Source: an uncultured Bacteroidota bacterium (GTDB lineage Bacteria > Bacteroidota > Bacteroidia > Flavobacteriales > Flavobacteriaceae). From it: 34,427 nt of DNA. Location: positions 1 through 34,427 of the forward strand of contig CABYPD010000015.1 of assembly GCA_902520835.1 (NCBI GenBank), written 5' to 3'. The translations under genes were made by a program, and so were the position numbers. Below the pieces are notes generated by a model. That model was not told the origin of the DNA and did not search any database. It worked only from the letters and a program-made list of their open reading frames with translations. Of the stretch, positions 7,532-15,577 are shown piece after piece. Position 1 is the first letter of the stretch, and the number at the start of each line of letters is the position of its first letter.

Positions 7532-8809
7532 TTAAATATTCGTATTTGTTTTTTTAAAAATAAGTTTATTGTTTGAATTTATTCCATCAAATTTTTCCAA
7601 AATTACTTTCTCAATAATTTTCATAGATTTTTGTGCCATATTTTCAAAATTATCTATTCCGTTATTTTTAAAATTAACTCTTGTTCTATGAATATTATAT
7701 TTATCTGACATTTCAAATTTGAATAATTTTTTTATTTCCTTTGATCCGTAAATAAAACCTAATAATCCTCCCCAGGTTGCAGCTGGGTTATCTGAATCCC
7801 ATCCACACAATGATGCAATTTTAACAGTTTTTTTATAATCTCCTTCGCCGTAGAACAAACTAATTACACTTGCCCCAAAATTTATTCCTGCAGCAAAACA
7901 ACCATAACATGACTTGTCTTTAGTTGACCACATATAGTTATCTTTTTGATCAATTTGATATCTCTTATTTAATGAATCTCTAGTTGCTTCCCATGAAATT
8001 CCAGTGTCATACTTTTCTTTAACATAATCATACATTTTAGCTGAATACGAATCATTTGGTAATATTTTTCTGGCTTCTTTTGCAATATTAAAAATACTTT
8101 GTTTGATAAGAGAATTATTTTCAACAGTATAAGCTAGTGAATGCATAGTTATATAAAATTGAGATATCCATTCAGCATTTTCTCTAGCAACTGTTCTAAT
8201 TGGCAAACTTGATAATTCTAAAGCATAATCAATATTCAATGGTGAAAATAAACCAAATATTTCCGTTGTCAATTGAGCATCTATCATTTCATAGTGTGGA
8301 TTTAAAGATGGTGAACTTGTTTCGGGTGGAAGAATACCAGAATTCATTAAATCAAAAGCTTTCTGATTAGAAACCCACAAATAATTTTGTTCATTTTTTT
8401 TTATGTGTTTTAACCAGCCATTTCTAATTTGTTCAGCAGTCAATTTCAAAGTATTATGTTCCAATAATAGTTCTTGATACATATATTCAAGGTCAGTATC
8501 ATCATCAGATCCCCATATACTATCTTTTTTAGCAAACTTAAAATCAATTATCTCGCTTTTACCCCAACTTTTATCATTTAATTCTCCCCAATTTTCACGG
8601 GTGTAAAATGACTCTTGTTTACCATCTGATGAAAATCCGATTTTATTCATTTCTGTTACAAGGCCTGTCCAATTAGCAATTGATTGTCCTCGCCAAAATC
8701 CTTCAAGTTTATCAACTAAATCATTTTTGTCAATCACAATTTTAGTTGGACTATTGCAAGAGAATATCAAAATAAATAATAAAATTATTAATCTTTTCAT
8801 CTTAATCAT
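7532..8809 (-). CDS. ADP-ribosylglycohydrolase family lipoprotein
   Basis: The 425-aa protein carries a lipoprotein signal peptide (MKRLIILLFILIFSC; start at 8809 or, equally plausible, 8800). It shows the metal-binding signatures of the ARH/DraG fold: SDDDTDLEYMYQ at about 101-112 and GWDSDNPAATWGGLLG at 336-351, with a CFAAGINFGA helix between. ARH/DraG enzymes use two Mg ions to hydrolyse N- or O-linked ADP-ribose, while many bacterial members act on other ribosylated or unknown substrates. Export to the envelope is unusual for a protein de-ADP-ribosylating role and suggests nucleoside or glycoside scavenging. Upstream neighbours are DoxX-like and DUF2892 membrane proteins, with DUF4396 downstream. 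Confidence 0.85.
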   Translation of the reverse strand: MIKMKRLIILLFILIFSCNSPTKIVIDKNDLVDKLEGFWRGQSIANWTGLVTEMNKIGFSSDGKQESFYTRENWGELNDKSWGKSEIIDFKFAKKDSIWGSDDDTDLEYMYQELLLEHNTLKLTAEQIRNGWLKHIKKNEQNYLWVSNQKAFDLMNSGILPPETSSPSLNPHYEMIDAQLTTEIFGLFSPLNIDYALELSSLPIRTVARENAEWISQFYITMHSLAYTVENNSLIKQSIFNIAKEARKILPNDSYSAKMYDYVKEKYDTGISWEATRDSLNKRYQIDQKDNYMWSTKDKSCYGCFAAGINFGASVISLFYGEGDYKKTVKIASLCGWDSDNPAATWGGLLGFIYGSKEIKKLFKFEMSDKYNIHRTRVNFKNNGIDNFENMAQKSMKIIEKVILEKFDGINSNNKLIFKKTNTNI

Positions 8810-8827
8810 TTTGAAAAGAACTAGGAA

Positions 8828-9205
8828 TTATATAGCTCTTTTATCCAGATATATAATTGTCAAACAAGAAGTAAGCAAAACTAATGACGGAACAGTTGGA
8901 ATTAAAGGGTCAGAAATACTCAAGTGAAAGTATACAGCAGCTATCATAAACAAAGACATAACCCCTGCAGCTGGTAAAATAAGTTTTCTAAACTTAATTC
9001 CAAATAGTAACATTATGGCACAAGAAACTTTAAAAATTCCAACAACAATCATTGTGGTATAATTTAAGCCGTATGCTTCAAATTCTTCAATCATATTGGT
9101 TGCATCACCACCCCTAAATTGCGTATCTAAGTTAAAATTATATGTCCAAGCAGTAATAACAGTCAACGAAACTATAACAAGCAATATTTTTAACAAGAAT
9201 TTCAT
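8828..9205 (-). CDS. DoxX-like membrane protein
   Basis: The 125-aa protein has four membrane helices. It fits the DoxX_2/DoxX-like pattern: an N-terminal helix, an extracytoplasmic loop, then MIVVGIFKVSCAIMLLFGI, a charged FRK turn, LILPAAGVMSLFMIAAVYFH and a last helix. Members are small integral membrane proteins with poorly known redox or transport-related roles. It is the second gene of the operon, 18 bases before the ADP-ribosylglycohydrolase gene and 5 bases after DUF2892. Confidence 0.8.
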   Translation of the reverse strand: MKFLLKILLVIVSLTVITAWTYNFNLDTQFRGGDATNMIEEFEAYGLNYTTMIVVGIFKVSCAIMLLFGIKFRKLILPAAGVMSLFMIAAVYFHLSISDPLIPTVPSLVLLTSCLTIIYLDKRAI

Positions 9206-9210
9206 TTTAA

Positions 9211-9450
9211 TTAATTTCCATTTTGAATTGGGTCACTCTCTGGCATAAATTTATTTAAAATAAAATATACTGGGCAAAATTTTGTAAAAGGGCTTATAAC
9301 TTGCAGTGCGCCGACGGCAACAACTATCCATAGAAAATTAAAATTATTAGTTAAATAAGACATTGCAACACCACTTAAATAAAGTAGGCCTACGATAGCA
9401 TCATGCGCTCTAATTTTGGAAATATTTTGAGTTTTCATTTTTTGGTTCAT
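9211..9450 (-). CDS. DUF2892 (YgaP-type transmembrane) protein
   Basis: The 79-aa protein has two membrane helices separated by a short turn and ends with SPFTKFCPVYFILNKFM, the conserved 'CP-Y-L' tail of DUF2892/inner-membrane YgaP-like proteins. It probably leads the operon that includes DoxX-like, ADP-ribosylglycohydrolase and DUF4396 genes. No exact TAnnTTTG element was found in the 82-base region shared with the divergent DUF4920 gene. Confidence 0.8.
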   Translation of the reverse strand: MNQKMKTQNISKIRAHDAIVGLLYLSGVAMSYLTNNFNFLWIVVAVGALQVISPFTKFCPVYFILNKFMPESDPIQNGN

Positions 9451-9532
9451 TAATTGTTTAGTACAATTTAATAAATTTAATTAAAAATAACAGAATGTAA
9501 TTTTACATTAGAAGTTTTTGTTTGGTTAATTA

Positions 9533-9976
9533 ATGAAAAAAAAATTATTTCTATTACTATTAGTTACTTTCACTGTATCTAGTCAAGAAAAATCTATAAT
9601 TAATTATTATGGAGAAAAAATTGGTTTTGAAAATGTTTCAAATTACTCAGAGTCAAAATCATTTGAAAGTACAATCAAAATTGAAGGTGAAATTTTATCA
9701 TCTTGTCCAAAAAAAGGATGTTGGATGGAAATGAAATTAGACAATGATACAGTATTCGTAAAATTTAGAGATTATGGATTTTTTGTTCCAAAAAAGGGAA
9801 TAGCTGGTAAGAAAGCTGTAATTAGTGGTAAACTATCTTTAGATACATTGAAAGTTAGCGAATTAAAACATTACGCAGAAGATGCTGGAAAATCTATTTC
9901 TGAAATATCAAAAATTAAATATCCTGAGGTTAAAATTTCATTTTTGGCAGATGGTGTAATTATTTTTGATAGATAA
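9533..9976 (+). CDS. DUF4920 exported protein
   Basis: The 147-aa product has a signal peptide ending about VSSQ (18). The DUF4920 core is distinctive: ILSSCPKKGCWMEMKLDN (55-72) with the paired cysteines, then VFVKFRDYGFFVPKKGIAGK, and VSELKHYAEDAGKS with the conserved HYAEDAG motif. The conserved Cys pair and His suggest metal or disulfide chemistry in the periplasm, but the family has no established function. It is transcribed alone and divergently from the DUF2892 operon. Confidence 0.88.
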   Translation: MKKKLFLLLLVTFTVSSQEKSIINYYGEKIGFENVSNYSESKSFESTIKIEGEILSSCPKKGCWMEMKLDNDTVFVKFRDYGFFVPKKGIAGKKAVISGKLSLDTLKVSELKHYAEDAGKSISEISKIKYPEVKISFLADGVIIFDR

Positions 9977-10033
9977 AAACTTGTAAACTAATTAGTTGTA
10001 TTTTTTTTGTATATTAAACTTTCCTTAAATTTT

Positions 10034-10174
10034 ATGCGACTAACTAAAAGAGATATAGCACTTACAAGAATAGATGTCCCTGGAACCGTCAGGACCATAT
10101 ACTTTAGAGGAAAAAGGTATACTTACGATGAATACAAAAAAATTAGGAGTAAAATATCTGAACAATTAATTTGA
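10034..10174 (+). CDS. 46-aa basic small protein, unknown
   Basis: An ATG-started frame of 46 codons lies in the gap between DUF4920 and DUF2059. The product starts MRLTKRDIALTRIDVPG, includes IYFRGKRYTYDEYKK and ends ISEQLI. Its composition (Arg/Lys/Tyr, few Asn) is clearly protein-like and unlike the surrounding AT-rich noncoding bases. It has no signal peptide or membrane segment. No family is recognised; a small nucleic-acid-binding or regulatory protein is possible. Support is codon quality only. Confidence 0.5.
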   Translation: MRLTKRDIALTRIDVPGTVRTIYFRGKRYTYDEYKKIRSKISEQLI

Positions 10175-10198
10175 ATATATTTCCAATTATATTTAAAA

Positions 10199-10603
10199 TT
10201 ACTCTATAAACTTTTGCATTTTCTGTGTTAACTCCATTCCCCATTGCATACTAGCCTGCATAGTTTCTTGAGCTATAATCGGTGTCTTTGAACTAATTTT
10301 TTTTCCAATAGGGGTATTAAATAATTCAATAGCATCCTTCAAATCTTTTTCTGAAAAATGATTTTTATAAATTGGAACAAGCAAATCAACTAGACTCCCC
10401 ATCACCTCATTACTAAATTCTTTTTTTTCAGTATCACTTAATGAAATACCCATCATGCCTGCCATTTGATCAATAGTTGCATTAAATGTTTCAAATTGAC
10501 CCTGAGCAGTCATAAAATCAACAACTAAAGATTTATAATTTTCTTGAGATTGAGTTAAACTTACTGTGAATAATGTTAATGTGATTAAAAATATTTTTTT
10601 CAT
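10199..10603 (-). CDS. DUF2059 exported protein
   Basis: The 134-aa protein has a signal peptide ending about TQSQ (20) and an all-helical DUF2059 domain: a long helix with FMTAQGQFETFNATIDQM, then LVDLLVPIYKNHFSEKDLKD and AIELFNTPIGKKISSKTP. This VPIY-K-F-E-DL / F-TP-GKK pattern is the family signature. Its function is unknown. A TAnnTTTG element ends just 4 bases before the ATG, so the mRNA is predicted to be leaderless. Confidence 0.88.
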   Translation of the reverse strand: MKKIFLITLTLFTVSLTQSQENYKSLVVDFMTAQGQFETFNATIDQMAGMMGISLSDTEKKEFSNEVMGSLVDLLVPIYKNHFSEKDLKDAIELFNTPIGKKISSKTPIIAQETMQASMQWGMELTQKMQKFIE

Positions 10604-10607
10604 TTTA

Positions 10608-10615
10608 CAAACTTA
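10608..10615 (-). promoter_or_regulatory. TAnnTTTG promoter element of the DUF2059 gene (leaderless spacing)
   Basis: On the minus strand TAAGTTTG matches the -7 consensus and is followed by TAAA and then the ATG at 10603. With initiation about 4-7 bases past the element, transcription would start at or next to the A of the start codon. Confidence 0.55.
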
Positions 10616-10637
10616 AAAATTTAAAGCCTGAAATTTA

Positions 10638-11336
10638 TTACTTTTCTGCAATATATATTGATGAGGCTCCAAATAATAATTCGTATGACATAATATTTTT
10701 AAATCCAATTTTTGATAAAATTTTCTCAAAGTTTTTCCCACTAGGGAAAGTATTTGAGGATTTATGTAAATACTTATAAGCTGAAGGTTGTTTTGAAAAA
10801 ATTTTTCCAATTAGATGTATAAAATAAGTTGTGTAGATCAAATAAAAAAACTTAATGATCTTATTTCTTGGGACTGATGTTTCTAGAATAATCATACAAC
10901 CGCTTTTTTTTAAAACTCTTTTACACTCATTTAATCCATTCTCTAAATTTTCAAAATTTCTAACACCATATCCAATTGTTATCATATCAAAAAATCCTTC
11001 ATTATAATTTATACATTCAGCATCACCGACTTCCAATTTTATCTTATCGTTAAGACATAGGTTGTCAATTTTTTTTTTACCAATTGAAAGCATTTTTTTT
11101 GAAATGTCTAGCCCAATAATTTTACAGTTTTTAAGTTTTGCGGAAAGAATGGCAATATCAGCTGTGCCTGTGGCTAAATCCAATATTAATTTTGGATTTT
11201 TTGATTTTACCAATTTAAAAATTTTTGATTTCCAATTTTTATGTTGTCCAAAAGTTATAATGTTATTCAACATATCATATTCATTGGAAATTTTGTTAAA
11301 CATTCCCTTTATTTTAGTTTTATTTTTTTTCATCAA
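10638..11336 (-). CDS. menG: Demethylmenaquinone methyltransferase (MenG/UbiE)
   Basis: The 232-aa class I SAM methyltransferase has the UbiE/MenG signatures FNKISNEYDMLNNIITFGQH (13-32), the SAM loop DLATGTAD at 53-60, GLDISKKML and GYGVRNFEN at 122-130. The end GASSIYIAEK matches the family C-terminus. It methylates demethylmenaquinone to menaquinone, the respiratory quinone of Bacteroidota. It lies 4 bases downstream of the FkbM-type methyltransferase gene and is probably transcribed with it and purU. Length is close to the family norm (about 240 aa). Confidence 0.93.
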   Translation of the reverse strand: MMKKNKTKIKGMFNKISNEYDMLNNIITFGQHKNWKSKIFKLVKSKNPKLILDLATGTADIAILSAKLKNCKIIGLDISKKMLSIGKKKIDNLCLNDKIKLEVGDAECINYNEGFFDMITIGYGVRNFENLENGLNECKRVLKKSGCMIILETSVPRNKIIKFFYLIYTTYFIHLIGKIFSKQPSAYKYLHKSSNTFPSGKNFEKILSKIGFKNIMSYELLFGASSIYIAEK

Positions 11337-11340
11337 AATT

Positions 11341-12216
11341 CTACTTTTCTGCTCTCAAAACTCCCCTTCTTAAATATGGGAATTTTAAGTTTTTATCCCA
11401 ATAAAATATCATGTATCCTTTAGAACTAGACACTTTAAAATTGTAGTTTTCTAGAATATCTTTATATTTTTTATAATCAGTATCAGCGTGATAAGTACAA
11501 AGAGCTATTTTAATTTTTTTAGTGGTTTTAAGATTTTCTTGCAATGAGTTCATAACTTCTTCTTCATATCCATCAACATCAATTTTTAAAAAGTTAACTC
11601 CTTTATCTTTTAAAAACTTACCACCATCAATAGTATTTGCTGAGTCCTTATTTGAAAACATTTTATTTACTATGGTGACTTTATCCTTATACTTTTCAAA
11701 AGTTGCCTTCAAAGGTTCATCCCAAATATTATTAGTTTCAAATAAATATATATGCTTTACCTTATCAATTATGTCCAACGAAAAGTTTGCTTCTGCACAT
11801 CCTATATCTGCAACAACAGTATTTTTATCTACATTAAATTCATTTGTTAAATACCTATGGGGGCTATTTATGTCTTGTTCAATATATAATTGGTTTAATG
11901 CTTTTTGAATTCTTTTTTTTGACCATTTTTTTTTAAAATAAATTTTTTTATTTTTTTTAAAATTCACATAATTTAGATTCTTAATCTCATCATAATATAC
12001 TTTAATTTTTGAAGCATCATATACTTGACTTAGTGTGGATGAAATTATCTGGATTCCATTTTTTTTAATATTTAAAATAATTTCTTTGATTTCTTCATCA
12101 CTAGAATCCATATAACTATTGATTATTTTAGAACTCAAAAATTTTTTCCAAAAAAATGTTCTTACAGGTTTTGGTATTAATAGTCTATAAATTGGATTAT
12201 TATTTAATAATTGCAA
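11341..12216 (-). CDS. FkbM-type SAM-dependent methyltransferase
   Basis: The 291-aa protein has a Rossmann SAM-binding motif VVADIGCAEANFSL (134-147), an acidic FET after the second strand, and FLKIDVDGYEEEVM (209-222). This KID-DG-E block is the FkbM-family signature. The N-terminal about 110 residues are Lys-rich, helical and not recognised. FkbM enzymes O-methylate natural products or glycans; the substrate here is unknown. The position between purU and menG is operonic (gaps of 10 and 4 bases), though no functional link is obvious. Confidence 0.8.
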   Translation of the reverse strand: MQLLNNNPIYRLLIPKPVRTFFWKKFLSSKIINSYMDSSDEEIKEIILNIKKNGIQIISSTLSQVYDASKIKVYYDEIKNLNYVNFKKNKKIYFKKKWSKKRIQKALNQLYIEQDINSPHRYLTNEFNVDKNTVVADIGCAEANFSLDIIDKVKHIYLFETNNIWDEPLKATFEKYKDKVTIVNKMFSNKDSANTIDGGKFLKDKGVNFLKIDVDGYEEEVMNSLQENLKTTKKIKIALCTYHADTDYKKYKDILENYNFKVSSSKGYMIFYWDKNLKFPYLRRGVLRAEK

Positions 12217-12226
12217 AATTTTTAAT

Positions 12227-13081
12227 TTATGAGAATATAATTGTTTTATTTCTAAAGACCATTACTTTATGACTAATATGATTCTTTACAGCTCTAGCTA
12301 GCACTATTTTTTCCAAATCACGACCTTTAATTACTAATTGATTAATACTATTAGTGTGTGATACATGAGTGACATCTTGTTCAATAATTGGTCCACCATC
12401 AAGTTCGTTAGTTACATAATGGCTTGTAGCTCCAATAATTTTTACACCTCTTTCAAATGCAGAATGATATGGCTTAGCACCAGGGAATGCTGGAAGAAAC
12501 GAATGATGAATATTTATTATTTTATTAGTAAACTCATTAATAATTTTTGGAGAAATAATCTGCATATATCTAGCTAAGACAATAAATGAAATATTGTATT
12601 TTTTTAAAAGATTTAATTGAAATTCCTCTGCTTCAATTTTATTAAATTTAGAAACTGGAAAGTGATAAAATTGTATTCTAAAATTATCCGCAATATGTTC
12701 AAGATCTGGATGATTACTATATATAAAAGGAATTTCAACATCTAATTCACCAGATCTATAACGTCCCAATAAATCATAAAGACAATGGTCATACTTTGAA
12801 ACAAATAAAGCCATTCTACGCTTTTGTTCTTTTTGAAATAATGACCAATTCATATTATATTTTTTAGCCGGTCCCTTTTCAAATGATGAGTGAATTATGT
12901 TAACTCCATTTCCTTTACTGAAAAATTCACTTTCAAGCCTCATAAAAAAAGCTTTATTTTCTCTATCAACATATTGATCAATATATAAAATGTTTCCCTT
13001 GTTACTATATATGAACTGAGTTACATCTGCAATAATTCCCTTTTGATCTGGACATTGAATTGTTAGTGTTAAAATGCTCAT
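12227..13081 (-). CDS. purU: Formyltetrahydrofolate deformylase (PurU)
   Basis: The 284-aa protein has an N-terminal ACT domain (TIQCPDQKGIIADVTQFIY, 7-25) and a C-terminal formyltransferase-fold domain. Catalytic segments are NIHHSFLPAFPGAKPYHSAF (190-209) and YVTNELDGGPIIEQDV (222-237), giving the Asn190, His192 and Asp228 triad known for this fold. PurU hydrolyses 10-formyl-THF to formate and THF, which balances one-carbon pools and supplies formate for PurT. Length matches the family (about 280 aa). It is first in the purU-FkbM-menG operon, with a TAnnTTTG element 7 bases before its ATG. Confidence 0.95.
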   Translation of the reverse strand: MSILTLTIQCPDQKGIIADVTQFIYSNKGNILYIDQYVDRENKAFFMRLESEFFSKGNGVNIIHSSFEKGPAKKYNMNWSLFQKEQKRRMALFVSKYDHCLYDLLGRYRSGELDVEIPFIYSNHPDLEHIADNFRIQFYHFPVSKFNKIEAEEFQLNLLKKYNISFIVLARYMQIISPKIINEFTNKIINIHHSFLPAFPGAKPYHSAFERGVKIIGATSHYVTNELDGGPIIEQDVTHVSHTNSINQLVIKGRDLEKIVLARAVKNHISHKVMVFRNKTIIFS

Positions 13082-13088
13082 TGATTTT

Positions 13089-13096
13089 CAAAATTA
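13089..13096 (-). promoter_or_regulatory. TAnnTTTG promoter element of purU
   Basis: On the minus strand TAATTTTG lies 7 bases before the purU ATG. It faces away from a second TAATTTTG at 13121-13128 that serves the divergent gene, so the 51-base gap holds a symmetrical pair of promoters. Confidence 0.55.
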
Positions 13097-13120
13097 ATGA
13101 AAAATGAAATGAGAAATTTT

Positions 13121-13128
13121 TAATTTTG
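13121..13128 (+). promoter_or_regulatory. TAnnTTTG promoter element of the scramblase-like gene (leaderless spacing)
   Basis: TAATTTTG is followed by four bases (AAAT) and then the ATG at 13133. The spacing equals that at 10608-10615 and 23301-23308, and predicts transcription starting at the initiation codon. Confidence 0.55.
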
Positions 13129-13132
13129 AAAT

Positions 13133-13726
13133 ATGGATTCAATATTAGAAAAAAACTTGTATTTCTTTAAAGAACATGTTGGATTATTTAAAGCTTCTAA
13201 TAATTATGATATATATGATCCAGAATCCAAAAATATTATTCTTAATTGTAGAGAAAAAAACCTAAATCCAGCTTATAAAATTATAAGGATGTTTTTTCAA
13301 GATTTTAAAAGAATGACACCATTTGAAATAGACATAACTAGACTAGATGGTAGAAAAATTTTAAAAGTAAAAAAGAGATTTTCTTTATTTCTTTCAAAAG
13401 TTCAGGTTTTTGATGAAAATGATAAAATTGTCGGAATCTTTAAACAGAAATTATTTCCTATAGGTAATAATTTTGATATGTTAGATAAGAATGAGACTCT
13501 AGTTTGTAAACTTAAAGGTAATTTAATAGGATGGAATTTTAAGTTTATTCAAAATAATAAGGAAATTGGCCTGGTAACTAAAAAATGGTCAGGTATTGGC
13601 AAAGAAATGTTTACCAGTGCAGACAATTATATATTAGAAATTAAAGAAAATGTGAATAAAGACAATGCTGTAAGACTATTAATTTTAGCAGCTGTAATAT
13701 GTATTGATATGGTAATAAAAGAATAA
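13133..13726 (+). CDS. Scramblase/LURP-one-related (Tubby-like) protein
   Basis: The 197-aa protein starts with a segment expected of scramblase-like beta barrels (LYFFKEHVGLFKASNNYDIYD), followed by a series of beta strands such as KILKVKKRFSLFLSKVQVFD, IVGIFKQKLF and WNFKFIQNNKEIGLVTKKWSG. It ends in a hydrophobic helix (RLLILAAVICIDMVIKE). This matches bacterial members of the phospholipid scramblase/LURP-one superfamily, whose biochemical role in bacteria is unknown. There is no signal peptide. It is convergent with the esterase gene, with no bases between their stop codons. Confidence 0.7.
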   Translation: MDSILEKNLYFFKEHVGLFKASNNYDIYDPESKNIILNCREKNLNPAYKIIRMFFQDFKRMTPFEIDITRLDGRKILKVKKRFSLFLSKVQVFDENDKIVGIFKQKLFPIGNNFDMLDKNETLVCKLKGNLIGWNFKFIQNNKEIGLVTKKWSGIGKEMFTSADNYILEIKENVNKDNAVRLLILAAVICIDMVIKE

Positions 13727-14536
13727 CTAATCTAAATCTATTTCAATTTTTTTTCTTATTTCATTTACTCTCTTTATCAAAATTGGTATTGAAGGATAAA
13801 TCATACCATGACCATAACCCTCAAGCTCATATAATTCTGAATTATTGTTTCCATTAACCATCATCATTCTATGCATGTATGCATTTTCTTCATAACGACC
13901 CAGCAGCTCTAGATCTCTATCTCCAGTTATCATAATATATGGTGGTGTATTTTTTCTAATATGGAACAATGGAGACATTCTATCTACATAAGGTTGTTTA
14001 TCGGAAATTCCCATCTCTTCTCTTACGGTCATGTGTGTTATAGCGTGTCCACTTAAAGAAATAATACCAGCTAATAAGTCAGAATCAATTTCATATTTAT
14101 TTAAATATTTTTTATCAAGACCTAACATGCTTGAAATATATCCTCCTGCTGAATAACCAGAAAGAAAAATTAATTTCTTTGAGCCTCCATATTTTTCAAT
14201 ATTATTAAAAACCCATTCAACTGATTTTGCAGCATCGTCCATTATAACTTTAGTAGAAACTTTGGGATAAAGTCTATAATTTACAGCAACTACTGCAATT
14301 CCTTTATTTTTTAAATATTCTGGAATATTCTTATTACCGTTTTTCAATGCACCACCATGAAAATATATTAAGGTTGAAAAATCAGAAGTATTACTAGGAA
14401 AATATAAATCCAACTTGCATCTAGAATTTATATAATCATCTCCAATCTTATAATTAATATTTTCTTGAAATTGATATTCGCTCTGGCTAAATAAAAAGAA
14501 AGGAAATATTAATAGTAATAATAAATACTTATTCAA
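13727..14536 (-). CDS. Secreted alpha/beta hydrolase (BD-FAE-like esterase)
   Basis: The 269-aa protein has a signal peptide ending about LFSQ (18). It contains the oxyanion motif FHGGA (59-63), nucleophile elbow GYSAGG at 127-132 (Ser129), candidate acid in TGDRD (Asp206 or 208) and His243 in GYGHGM. It resembles bacterial feruloyl-esterase-like/COG0657 hydrolases and is a distant relative of the hydrolase at 3675. It follows a tandem NTF2-like protein by 6 bases in one transcription unit. Confidence 0.88.
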   Translation of the reverse strand: MNKYLLLLLIFPFFLFSQSEYQFQENINYKIGDDYINSRCKLDLYFPSNTSDFSTLIYFHGGALKNGNKNIPEYLKNKGIAVVAVNYRLYPKVSTKVIMDDAAKSVEWVFNNIEKYGGSKKLIFLSGYSAGGYISSMLGLDKKYLNKYEIDSDLLAGIISLSGHAITHMTVREEMGISDKQPYVDRMSPLFHIRKNTPPYIMITGDRDLELLGRYEENAYMHRMMMVNGNNNSELYELEGYGHGMIYPSIPILIKRVNEIRKKIEIDLD

Positions 14537-14542
14537 ATTTAA

Positions 14543-15499
14543 TTACAAAGATTTGTTATAACCATTAACTCTAACTAAATTACCATCAACATCGAAGAAA
14601 AACAGCTGAACTCTTTCTTCTTTTATCTCTTGTCCATCTTCAAAAATTGTTGTGTGTGTTGAATAAACAGTTGCTCCAGATGCTGGATCTGTATTTGCAA
14701 TTTTAATAGGAATAATTGCCCATATATTCCAATTTATAGACTCTTTTCCCTTAAAAAAACTTTTCCAAAATTCTTTATCATTAAAGTTTAATTTTAATTG
14801 TTGGTTATCCGGTGTATTAATATCAACTTCCGAGACTCTGTCAAGACTTGAAAGAGCTTCAACATTCATACTATTATAGGCTTCAGCAAATTTTTCTATA
14901 AAATCTACTTCCCCTTTATTTGAAAATACAAACGGTCTGCCATTATTTGCATTCCCTTCTGCTATAAATTTTCCTCCAAAATTTAAACCATACTCATTCC
15001 CTCCTGGTCTAAAAGTATGAGAGTAATATCCATCAATTAAGTCTTCACTATTAAATATATAAACGTCAACTGTCCAATAATTTTCTTTGCTACCATTGTA
15101 GTAACTTATTTTTTTGTTTGACCACACTTCGACTCTTGTCACATCTTCTCCCTCAACTTTTGTTGGTTCAATTCTATATGGTGTAATAAGTACTGTTTCA
15201 ATATTATTTTCAAATTGATTTTTTAAATCATTTTCAACATCTTTCCTTCCATCAACTGAATTAAATTGAGCATATGTCTTTGCATCCTTATTATTATAAG
15301 CTTCAATAATTGTCATTAATTTTTTTGTATACTTATCTTGGGCTACTGAAATTTTACCATTTCCAATTATGATTTTATTTTCCCAGTTCATATTTTCAAA
15401 AATACTTTCAAACTTTTCTTGTGAATGCATTCCTGATTTTTTTTGAGAATTAACGAAGCTTAAAGAGAATATTAATATAAGTGATAATATTTTTTTCAT
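14543..15499 (-). CDS. Exported protein with two tandem NTF2-like domains
   Basis: From the ATG at 15499 the 318-aa product has a signal peptide MKKILSLILIFSLSFVNSQ. The longer frame starts at a TTG lying inside the TAACTTTG promoter element and is rejected. Two NTF2-like halves follow: about 45-180 (YTKKLMTIIEAYNNKDAKTY ... YWTVDVYIFNSEDLIDGYYS) and about 200-318 (VDFIEKFAEAYNSMNVEALS ... RVQLFFFDVDGNLVRVNGYN). The second half contains WAIIPIKI, close to the WNAIPIKL of lipoprotein A. It is exported but not lipidated. The function is unknown; a downstream esterase shares the operon. Confidence 0.72.
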   Translation of the reverse strand: MKKILSLILIFSLSFVNSQKKSGMHSQEKFESIFENMNWENKIIIGNGKISVAQDKYTKKLMTIIEAYNNKDAKTYAQFNSVDGRKDVENDLKNQFENNIETVLITPYRIEPTKVEGEDVTRVEVWSNKKISYYNGSKENYWTVDVYIFNSEDLIDGYYSHTFRPGGNEYGLNFGGKFIAEGNANNGRPFVFSNKGEVDFIEKFAEAYNSMNVEALSSLDRVSEVDINTPDNQQLKLNFNDKEFWKSFFKGKESINWNIWAIIPIKIANTDPASGATVYSTHTTIFEDGQEIKEERVQLFFFDVDGNLVRVNGYNKSL

Positions 15500-15517
15500 T
15501 AATGTTGTTTTAAGTTT

Positions 15518-15525
15518 CAAAGTTA
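15518..15525 (-). promoter_or_regulatory. TAnnTTTG promoter element of the tandem-NTF2 gene
   Basis: On the minus strand TAACTTTG lies 18 bases upstream of the ATG at 15499. The alternative start codon (TTG at 15520) falls within the element, which supports the downstream start. Confidence 0.5.
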
Positions 15526-15577
15526 AAATTTTATAAGAGATTTTTTATTTTTAAACAAAAAAAAACTTAAATCTAAT

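Noticed and set aside
9986-9997. Palindrome AACTAATTAGTT followed by a T-tract as a terminator of the DUF4920 gene
   Set aside because: The stem is short, A/T-only apart from one C-G-type pair per arm and has no loop room; too weak to call.
10613-10810. Minus-strand frame of 65 codons within the menG 3' region
   Set aside because: It lies in another frame of the well-supported menG gene and has no family features; treated as a shadow.
15500-15520. Longer N-terminus for the tandem-NTF2 protein
   Set aside because: The upstream codon is a TTG inside the TAACTTTG promoter element, and the signal peptide begins properly at ATG 15499.
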